A stretch of DNA of 6,646 nt. It comes from Balneolaceae bacterium (lineage in GTDB: Bacteria; Bacteroidota; Rhodothermia; Balneolales; Balneolaceae). Each line of letters opens with the position of its first letter. The first letter of the stretch is position 1. The notes under the pieces were generated by a model. It searched no databases. It saw only the letters and a list, made by a program, of their open reading frames with translations, and was not told the origin of the DNA. The stretch covers positions 1-6,646 of the forward strand of contig SKZL01000202.1 of the NCBI GenBank assembly GCA_007127395.1. Reading direction: 5' to 3'. Both the position numbers and the translations under genes were made by a program. This document shows positions 1-5,375 of the stretch, one piece after another.

Positions 1-192
1 ATTGATGGTAAAGTAAAGCTCCACCTGTTTGTTGATTGGTCGTCCATTGAGGTTTTTGTGAATGATGGTGAGGCAGTCATTACAAACCGCATATTTCCGG
101 ACCCGGACAGCGGGGAGATCCTGTTTTTCACTGAGGGGGGGAGCGGATCCATTGTGAAGCTTGATTTTTGGGAATTAAACTCAATCTGGTAG
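1..192 (+). CDS. Glycoside hydrolase family 32 enzyme, C-terminal fragment (levanase/inulinase/invertase type)
   Basis: Frame 1 is open from the window edge to TAG at 190-192 and gives the last 63 residues of a protein whose start lies outside the window. The stretch LHLFVDWSSIEVFVNDGE (residues 7-24), followed by the ITNRIFP stretch, is the hallmark of the C-terminal beta-sandwich of GH32 enzymes, where the usual form is FVDRSSVEVFxNDG. This copy has Trp in place of the common Arg. GH32 enzymes hydrolyse beta-fructosides such as levan, inulin and sucrose, but the catalytic five-bladed propeller is outside the window, so the substrate and the endo/exo mode cannot be judged. No signal peptide can be assessed either. 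The gene lies 101 bp upstream of a sugar porter on the same strand, which fits a fructan or sucrose utilisation unit. The family call is strong; the exact enzyme is open. Confidence 0.88.
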   Translation: MDGKVKLHLFVDWSSIEVFVNDGEAVITNRIFPDPDSGEILFFTEGGSGSIVKLDFWELNSIW

Positions 193-227
193 TTGAATGA
201 GTTTATCATTAGACAAATCAGGCTCAC

Positions 228-255
228 TTGACCGAATAAGAACTTTAACTATTAC
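228..255 (+). promoter_or_regulatory. Possible sigma70-like promoter before the sugar porter gene
   Basis: TTGACC (228-233) and TATTAC (250-255) are separated by 16 bp and lie 39 bp upstream of the sugar porter ATG. The match to TTGACA/TATAAT is 5/6 and 4/6. Bacteroidota housekeeping promoters usually follow a different consensus (TAnnTTTG), so this could be chance in an AT-rich gap. If real, the porter could be expressed apart from the upstream GH32 gene. Confidence 0.2.
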
Positions 256-293
256 TTAGAATGAATCAATAAACTAACATCGAACCTTTCGTT

Positions 294-1661
294 ATGATGA
301 AAAAACATAAGATCTTTTTGTGGGCGATTACCTCCGCTTTGGGCGGATTTCTTTTTGGTTTTGATACAGCGGTGATTTCCGGCGGTGAACAGAATATCCA
401 GATCATGTGGGGACTGAGTGATATCATGATTGGCCAGACGGTTGCCATGGCACTTTACGGAACCATTATCGGCGCACTCTTTGGCGGTATACCGGCGCAA
501 CGATTGGGCCGGCGGCTCTCACTCATCTGGATTGCAGCTCTCTTTTTGGTGTCTGCGATCGGTTCAGCACTGGCGCCTGAAGTATATACCCTGATGATTG
601 CCAGGTTTATCGGAGGGCTCAGTATCGGTGCATCATCTGTTGTGGCTCCGATGTATATATCAGAAATAGCACCGGCTCACAAGAGGGGGAAGCTAACCGC
701 ACTCTTTCAGTTTAATATCGTTCTGGGAATTATGATCGCCTTTTTCTCGAACTATCTGATCGGTACGGATAATATTGAGTCATGGAGATGGATGCTTGGG
801 GTAGAAGTGATTCCTGCTACGTTATTTCTGGTGATGGTGTTTACCATTCCTGAAAGTCCCAGATGGCTGGTGATTGCCAAGAACAGAATAGAAGAGGCGA
901 AGGAGATTTTGAGGGTCATCGATCCCGCGAAAGTGGATGAATCACTGAAAGCAATTCAGGCGAGTGATCTGAACCCCGGGAAAACAACACCACTTCGCGA
1001 CTTTTTTTCCAAGCGGTACAAGTTTCCGATTCTGCTGGCGTTTCTGTTTGCATTCTTTAACCAGGTTTCGGGAATCAACGCGATTATCTATTTTGCGCCG
1101 CGTATCTTTGAGCTGACCGGCCTCGGTGCGGAAACAGCACTCCTATCAACGGTCGGTGTTGGTGTTGTGAACCTGATATTCACGATGTTGGGGCTCATCC
1201 TGATCGACCGTTTCGGACGGCGGTTCCTGATGTATATCTGTTCATTCGGATACCTGATCTCACTCACATCCATTGCCTATGCGTTCTTTACACAGACATT
1301 TGTAGGATATACCATTCCGATATTGATTTTTGTCTTTATCGCGTCACATGCAATTGGTCAGGGTGCAGTGATATGGGTCTTTATTTCAGAAATATTCCCG
1401 AATTCCGTGCGATCATACGGAAATTCACTCGGATCAAGTACCCATTGGATCTTTGCGGCACTGATTGCGGGTAATTTTGTCTATATCGAGAGCATATTTG
1501 GAGGCGGGCCTATTTTTGCATTCTTCGCTTTGATGATGTTCCTGCAGCTGATTTTTGTATGGAAATTGATGCCTGAAACGAAAAATATCACGTTGGAAGA
1601 GATGGAAGTGAAGCTTGGAATTAGCGGGAGTGAACTGGAGGAGGTAATAGAGAATAAATAG
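294..1661 (+). CDS. Sugar porter family MFS transporter (probable H+/monosaccharide symporter)
   Basis: This is a complete 455-residue inner-membrane transporter, the usual length for the XylE/GLUT-like sugar porter family. All family signatures are present in order: GGFLFGFDTAVISG (17-30), the motif A loop AQRLGRR (68-74), PESPRWL (186-192), NQVSGIN (256-262), DRFGRR (305-310), SEIFPNSVR (365-373) and PETK (427-430). By motif alignment to E. coli XylE, Asp24 and Arg104 match the proton-coupling pair D27/R133, and Gln139, Gln257, Asn262 and Trp361 match sugar-binding positions. The first Gln of the QQ motif is Asn256. About twelve membrane segments are expected, with the long central loop at about 190-242. 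Two ATGs stand in tandem (294, 297); the first is taken, though either is possible, and no clear Shine-Dalgarno is seen. Following a GH32 gene, fructose or glucose from fructans is the likely cargo; this is inference from context. Confidence 0.93.
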   Translation: MMKKHKIFLWAITSALGGFLFGFDTAVISGGEQNIQIMWGLSDIMIGQTVAMALYGTIIGALFGGIPAQRLGRRLSLIWIAALFLVSAIGSALAPEVYTLMIARFIGGLSIGASSVVAPMYISEIAPAHKRGKLTALFQFNIVLGIMIAFFSNYLIGTDNIESWRWMLGVEVIPATLFLVMVFTIPESPRWLVIAKNRIEEAKEILRVIDPAKVDESLKAIQASDLNPGKTTPLRDFFSKRYKFPILLAFLFAFFNQVSGINAIIYFAPRIFELTGLGAETALLSTVGVGVVNLIFTMLGLILIDRFGRRFLMYICSFGYLISLTSIAYAFFTQTFVGYTIPILIFVFIASHAIGQGAVIWVFISEIFPNSVRSYGNSLGSSTHWIFAALIAGNFVYIESIFGGGPIFAFFALMMFLQLIFVWKLMPETKNITLEEMEVKLGISGSELEEVIENK

Positions 1662-1877
1662 AGATTAAAAGTAAAATAGCGGGCTTGAATTTTTCTGGAT
1701 TGGGTGTGAAGTTACCTCTTCGTCATCTGTTCGATCCCGGAAAATGGTGTAAAACTATTATGATTATCCGGGAAGATTTCCTTGAGAGGTATCAGTCTGA
1801 AGAGGACATACACTTTGCCTGTCAAACGTACCGGGTCATCGGTAAACCGGGAGAAGGCAGAACGCAAAATGCAGAGA

Positions 1878-1913
1878 AGAACGTCATCCAGATGCAAATC
1901 AGGATGACGTTTT
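1878..1913. terminator. Hairpin between convergent genes, probable bidirectional terminator
   Basis: AACGTCATCC (1880-1889) pairs perfectly with GGATGACGTT (1902-1911). Inside, after an A-A mismatch, GAT pairs with ATC around a GCAA loop (1894-1897), a GNRA-type tetraloop. Outside, a G-T wobble and an A-T pair can extend the stem to 1878 and 1913. It starts about 15 bp past the stop of the minus-strand barrel gene and about 215 bp past the stop of the plus-strand sugar porter. The following tracts are short: four T on the plus strand (1910-1913) and a T/C-rich run on the minus strand. It is best placed as the terminator of the minus-strand gene and may also stop read-through from the porter. 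Confidence 0.65.
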
Positions 1914-1926
1914 AAAGAGATAAATT

Positions 1927-2541
1927 TTAGAACGAAATACCAAGCATCATTGTAAGTCCATTCTGTTTGACAGAAATGTTACCTCCTTCATCTTCGTCCA
2001 GAATATTCATAAGTCCCATATCATACATAACCTCTATAGAGAGTGCACCCAGTTTGAGTCCGCCGCCAACCTTTGCTCCAAAGTTGATTGATTTAAAATC
2101 GTCAGTGATATCCTCTTTGTTTCCACCTTGCTCCAACTCAGCCTTGAGGAGATAACCGGCGTAAGGTCCGCCCAGTACATAGGGAGTCATGCCATCAAGA
2201 ACATCGATATTAAATCTGAGTAGAAGTGGCACATCGATGTAAGAGAAAGTATTTGTAAATGTACCTGACATGCCAAACACGGCATCATCTTCAGCGGCTT
2301 TCATCAGGAATAGCACTTCCGGTTGAATCGATACGAATCGGTTCATCGGCATCTCAATAAAGAGACCGCCGCCAAAAGAGAAAGAAGCATCGGTAGTCTC
2401 TTCGACACCCATAAACTCAATCACTCCCTGATAGAGAGTTGCACCGCCTTTAATTCCGATACTGGTACCCTGAGCCATGGCTTGTGAAGCCATAAAAAGC
2501 ATGGATAATGCCAGTAAACCCACTTTGATTAGCTGTTTCAT
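1927..2541 (-). CDS. Small outer-membrane beta-barrel protein (porin family, Bacteroidota type)
   Basis: This is a complete 204-residue protein. Residues 1-23 form a signal peptide (MKQLIK, a hydrophobic core, then AMA before QG), so it is exported. The mature part alternates short amphipathic strands with Gly/Asp turns and ends in Phe, as outer-membrane barrels do. Typical blocks of the small 'outer membrane beta-barrel' family (OMP_b-brl type) are visible: GIKGGAT (29-35), FGGGLFIEMPMNRFVSIQPE (56-75), YIDVPLLLRF (101-110), YVLGGPYAGY (121-130) and FGAKVGGGLKLGALSIEVMY (154-173). Its length suggests about eight strands. Such proteins are abundant in Bacteroidota and mostly have no known role; too small for a general diffusion porin, it may be structural or bind a ligand. 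It stands alone between a convergent hairpin and a 233-bp upstream gap, so it is probably a single-gene unit rather than part of the operon upstream. Confidence 0.88.
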   Translation of the reverse strand: MKQLIKVGLLALSMLFMASQAMAQGTSIGIKGGATLYQGVIEFMGVEETTDASFSFGGGLFIEMPMNRFVSIQPEVLFLMKAAEDDAVFGMSGTFTNTFSYIDVPLLLRFNIDVLDGMTPYVLGGPYAGYLLKAELEQGGNKEDITDDFKSINFGAKVGGGLKLGALSIEVMYDMGLMNILDEDEGGNISVKQNGLTMMLGISF

Positions 2542-2580
2542 AAGGTTTATGTTTAGTTAATGAATTAAGAGTACTTTATC

Positions 2581-2588
2581 CTAATATA
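2581..2588 (-). promoter_or_regulatory. Possible Bacteroidota-type -7 element of the small barrel gene
   Basis: Read on the minus strand the octamer is TATATTAG, one mismatch from the Bacteroidota -7 consensus TAnnTTTG. It lies about 40 bp before the ATG, which would leave a leader of roughly 30 nt. No clear TTG (-33) partner is seen at the expected spacing, where the hairpin at 2593-2619 sits instead. Weak evidence. Confidence 0.25.
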
Positions 2589-2592
2589 ATCT

Positions 2593-2619
2593 AAAAAAAC
2601 AGGGATATAAGTCTGTTTT
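2593..2619 (-). terminator. Hairpin plus T7 run, probable terminator before the barrel gene
   Basis: On the minus strand AAAACAG (2619-2613) pairs perfectly with CTGTTTT (2602-2596) around a 10-nt loop, and the T run continues to seven T in all (2599-2593). The layout is that of an intrinsic terminator for transcripts coming from the universal stress gene, about 155 nt downstream of its stop. The stem is only 7 bp and AT-rich, so its strength is doubtful. It separates the three-gene unit from the downstream barrel gene. Confidence 0.42.
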
Positions 2620-2634
2620 AAATTTACGAATCGT

Positions 2635-2663
2635 CCGGTAGAAAGGCTACTTTTTCTAACCGG
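2635..2663 (-). other. Bulged stem-loop in the intergenic region
   Basis: CCGGT plus AGAAA (2635-2644) pairs with TTTCT and ACCGG (2653-2657, 2659-2663). The only break is a bulged A at 2658, and the loop is 8 nt. No T run follows on either strand, so it does not look like an intrinsic terminator by itself. It may be an RNA 3'-end or processing structure in the transcript that reads through from the universal stress gene, or chance. Confidence 0.35.
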
Positions 2664-2745
2664 TATAAGTGAGAGTGATAAGCATATATTTATGTTGGTG
2701 ATTAGACCGATTCAAGATGAACTATTGAAATTCGGGAACAAAACC

Positions 2746-2764
2746 GGCATAATCAAGATATGCC
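2746..2764 (-). terminator. Short hairpin just after the universal stress gene
   Basis: On the minus strand GGCATA (2764-2759) pairs with TATGCC (2751-2746) around a 7-nt loop, beginning about 10 nt after the stop codon and followed by GG and four T. It is well placed to end the three-gene minus-strand transcript, but the six-base-pair stem and short T tract make it a weak terminator at best. Confidence 0.4.
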
Positions 2765-2774
2765 AATAGACCAG

Positions 2775-3686
2775 TTAATCTGTAAAAAGATTGTCTAAAT
2801 ATTGCTGATATCTTTTTTGATTTCTGAGCAATAGTAGGGGCACACCGAACGCATAATTGACCATTTTGTCTGTAAAATCATGACGAATCAGAGCAGAAAA
2901 TCTTTTTGCCTTAGAAGCAACAATGATGATATCTGCTTTAGTGCTCAAGACTTTTTCATAAACGGTATCTGCCAGTTTTCCTTTGTTATGACGGCTCAAT
3001 GATACTTCGACATTATCCGGAATTGTGAAGTTATCCAAAAATGTATTTTTTTTCTCTTCCACTTTTTGATCTACTCTTTTCATCTCATCTTCTGACATCA
3101 GGTAGGGGAAAAATTGAGCTTTGTATTCATATATGTGTTGTGATGTAACACTCCCTCCTGTTTTTTTCGCGATTTGAGAAGCAACAATTGTTGCATTTGC
3201 AGATTGTTCAGAAAAATCAACAGGAACGAGGATATTTTCAAGGCGGTAATGACTATTTTCCGGCACAAAGAGCATTGAAGTTGCCACATATTTGAGGATC
3301 TGTTTGGGCAAAACACCTTCACCGGCATAACCTGCTTTTTTACCGACTACCAAGAGATCAAAATCAAGGCTTTGACTAACATCAATGATTGTATTTGTTG
3401 GTTTCCCTTCTTTTATGATGACCCTGTTTTCAGAGCCACTATAATCAAAATTTTCATTCAGTTTTTCATGAATTTCATCCCTCAAAAGATCCATAAATTT
3501 CTCTTTGGTATCGATTTCAGGAAACTGATTTATAATCTGCAGAGTATGAGGCCCGGACTCAACAACATGTAGAAACGTAATCGTCGTTGGTTTGGTCATT
3601 TTAGCTAAAAAAGCTGTGTAGCCAATTAAAATAGAGTCCATTTTTGTGAGGTCCAGACATACCATCCAATGTTTAGAATTGATCAT
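2775..3686 (-). CDS. Tandem-domain universal stress protein (UspA family)
   Basis: This is a cytosolic protein of 303 residues made of two Usp folds. Domain 1 spans about 6-141: strand MVCLDLT, FLHVVE (38-43), LLVVGKKAG (111-119), SMLFVPE (137-143). Domain 2 spans about 150-287: the classic opening NILVPVDFSEQS (151-162), DIIIVASKAK (252-261), GVPLLLLR (281-288). Double-domain Usps of about 280-310 residues are common in this group of bacteria. The ATP-binding signature GxxGx9G(S/T) is degraded in domain 1 (GKKAGYAGEG, then LPKQ where GS is expected) and absent in domain 2 (ASKAKRFS), so ATP binding is doubtful. It starts 20 bp after the BCCT stop, with an AAAGAG ribosome-site-like run six bases before ATG, so co-transcription is very likely. 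A role in adjusting the transporter is suggested by analogy with TeaD of the Halomonas ectoine transporter; this is inference. Confidence 0.92.
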   Translation of the reverse strand: MINSKHWMVCLDLTKMDSILIGYTAFLAKMTKPTTITFLHVVESGPHTLQIINQFPEIDTKEKFMDLLRDEIHEKLNENFDYSGSENRVIIKEGKPTNTIIDVSQSLDFDLLVVGKKAGYAGEGVLPKQILKYVATSMLFVPENSHYRLENILVPVDFSEQSANATIVASQIAKKTGGSVTSQHIYEYKAQFFPYLMSEDEMKRVDQKVEEKKNTFLDNFTIPDNVEVSLSRHNKGKLADTVYEKVLSTKADIIIVASKAKRFSALIRHDFTDKMVNYAFGVPLLLLRNQKRYQQYLDNLFTD

Positions 3687-3706
3687 ATTAAGCTCTTTAA
3701 AATTTC

Positions 3707-5317
3707 TTATTTTCTTTTTGATAATAAACGCTGAACAAGTTCCTGGTAGGATTCTCGTTCTTTTTCTTTTGTTTTTGACAGATGTTCTCTATACTCGCGC
3801 TCAAGACCTTTTTGCAGGCTGTAGCACATAAAGAGTAACACCAGAACGAAGGGTAAACCGGTACTGATGGCACCTGCCTGTAACGCACTCAGGCCTCCTC
3901 CAATCAGCAGAATGGCAGCAACGATACCCTCAGTAGAGGCCCAAAAAACACGAATCCCAGCGGGAGAATGCAATTTACCTCCACTTGTGAGTCCGTCAAT
4001 AACCAGTGAACCCGAGTCAGAAGAGGTAACGAAAAAACTGAGGATAAGAATAATTGCCAGAATGGAGGTTACGATTGAAAGTGGAAATTGATCCAGTAAG
4101 ATAAAAAGTGAAGTTGTCTGATCTGCTTCCACAGCTGCTGCTATTTCTGCTATTCCAGCGGTTTCAAGATAGAGGGCACTGCCGCCAAAACCGCTCATCC
4201 ACAAAAATGTTACCATGGTAGGAACGATGAGCACTCCTAAAACAAACTGTTTGACGGTTCTGCCTTTTGATATTCTTGCGATAAACATTCCAACGTATGG
4301 TGACCATGAGATCCACCATGCCCAGTAAAATACGGTCCATGTTGTCATGAAATTACCTTCTTCGAAGGTTTGAGTCCAGGTTGCGTATGAAGCGAAATTT
4401 TGCAGGTAGTGTCCGGTACTCTGTACAAAACTACTCAGAATATAGAGTGTAGGTCCAACGATCAGTATAAAGAGCAAAAAGAGAGCTGCTACCCGAATGT
4501 TAAATTCACTTAGTACTTTGACACCTTTATCAATTCCTAAAACAACTGAGACTACTGCAATAGCTGTTACAACGACTATGATGATCACCTGTAGGGTGAC
4601 ACTGTTTTCGAGGCCGAAGACATACTCCATGCCTGCACCGGCCTGAGATGCCCCCAGGCCCAGTGAAGTGGCTAAACCAAAAAGTGTCGCTAAAACAGCG
4701 AGTATGTCGATCAGATCTCCCATCCAACCGTTGATTCGTTCCCCGAGAAGTGGGTAAAAAACAGATCGAAAAGAGAGGGGTAATTTCCGGTTGAATGCAA
4801 AAAAAGCGAGCGCAAGTCCAACGACAGCATAAACCCCCCAGGCGTGAAGTCCCCAGTGCAAAAATGTGATACCCATGGCATCTCTTACAGCACCTGTAGA
4901 TCCGACATCAGCATGCGGGGGGTAGAGTAGGTGCCACATCGGTTCGGCTACGGCAAAGAACATCAAACCGATGCCCATCCCTGCACTAAAGAGCATGGCA
5001 AACCATGCCATGGTACTGAATTCAGGCTCTGAGTTCTGACCGCCCAATCGTATCGCGCCATATTTACTGAATGCAAAATAGAGAGAAAAACCGATGAAAA
5101 TATTTACACCGATGACAAACAGCCAGGTGGCTGATTCTGTTATTCCAACTCTTACAGAATTAAATAGTTCTTCTGCAGCATCACCGGCGATTATTGTTCC
5201 CGCAATGAGAAGGGATATCAAGATAACGGAGGGCCAAAATACAGGTCCGTGAATCTCAAAAAGCGACTTAATTTTTGATTTGCTGCTTTCAGTTGGGCTG
5301 TCTTTTTTTTGATTCAT
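3707..5317 (-). CDS. BCCT family transporter, probable Na+-coupled glycine betaine/osmolyte importer
   Basis: This complete inner-membrane protein of 536 residues belongs to the betaine/choline/carnitine transporter family (twelve helices, LeuT fold). The glycine stretch SAGMGIG (111-117) has Gly117 where proton-coupled choline carriers such as BetT have Asp, which favours Na+ coupling. The aromatic box is intact by alignment with BetP: Trp155, Trp160 and Tyr163 in HWGLHAWGVY, and Trp332, Trp334, Trp335 and Trp338 in YWAWWISWSP. FFVTSSDSGS (428-437) holds Thr431/Ser432, matching the Na2 ligands T467/S468. Leu215 stands where I recall BetP having T250, so the second Na+ site may differ. The N-terminus is short and Lys/Ser-rich; the C-terminal 37 residues are a charged Lys/Arg/Glu segment that could be a regulatory helix as in BetP. 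An A-rich leader precedes ATG. The exact substrate (betaine, choline, proline betaine, ectoine) is not fixed by sequence alone. Confidence 0.95.
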   Translation of the reverse strand: MNQKKDSPTESSKSKIKSLFEIHGPVFWPSVILISLLIAGTIIAGDAAEELFNSVRVGITESATWLFVIGVNIFIGFSLYFAFSKYGAIRLGGQNSEPEFSTMAWFAMLFSAGMGIGLMFFAVAEPMWHLLYPPHADVGSTGAVRDAMGITFLHWGLHAWGVYAVVGLALAFFAFNRKLPLSFRSVFYPLLGERINGWMGDLIDILAVLATLFGLATSLGLGASQAGAGMEYVFGLENSVTLQVIIIVVVTAIAVVSVVLGIDKGVKVLSEFNIRVAALFLLFILIVGPTLYILSSFVQSTGHYLQNFASYATWTQTFEEGNFMTTWTVFYWAWWISWSPYVGMFIARISKGRTVKQFVLGVLIVPTMVTFLWMSGFGGSALYLETAGIAEIAAAVEADQTTSLFILLDQFPLSIVTSILAIILILSFFVTSSDSGSLVIDGLTSGGKLHSPAGIRVFWASTEGIVAAILLIGGGLSALQAGAISTGLPFVLVLLFMCYSLQKGLEREYREHLSKTKEKERESYQELVQRLLSKRK

Positions 5318-5375
5318 TGTTTTTTATTGGATCATATAAAATAAGTGCACGAAAAATTGAGTCAGAAATAATCTG

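Noticed and set aside
193..293. Riboswitch or operator in the GH32-porter gap
   Set aside because: No substantial inverted repeat or conserved RNA motif is visible; only a weak promoter-like pair could be noted.
1735..1773. TCCCGG/CCGGGA inverted repeat as a terminator for the sugar porter
   Set aside because: Only six base pairs with a 27-nt loop and no T run afterwards; not convincing as a terminator or an operator.
1712..1897. 61-codon minus-strand open frame in the same intergenic stretch
   Set aside because: Its start codon lies inside the hairpin loop, it matches no family I know, and it conflicts with the plus-strand frame. No support for coding.
1685..1915. 76-codon plus-strand open frame between the sugar porter and the convergent barrel gene
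   Set aside because: No recognisable domain, no ribosome-site signal, and its last third runs through the hairpin at 1878-1913. Composition looks random; an opposite-strand frame of similar length covers the same bases. It may be chance or a gene relic.
3098..3328. Alternative minus-strand frame inside the universal stress gene
   Set aside because: Lies entirely inside a well-supported Usp coding frame; the product has no domain features and is a shadow frame.
3697..3888. Frame spanning the BCCT/Usp junction on the minus strand
   Set aside because: Overlaps the conserved end of the BCCT protein in another frame and has no start signal; treated as a shadow.
5353..5375. Small CAGA/TCTG stem in the gap between the porin-like and BCCT genes as a terminator
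   Set aside because: Four base pairs only and no adjacent strong T run; read-through from the porin-like gene into the BCCT gene is more likely.
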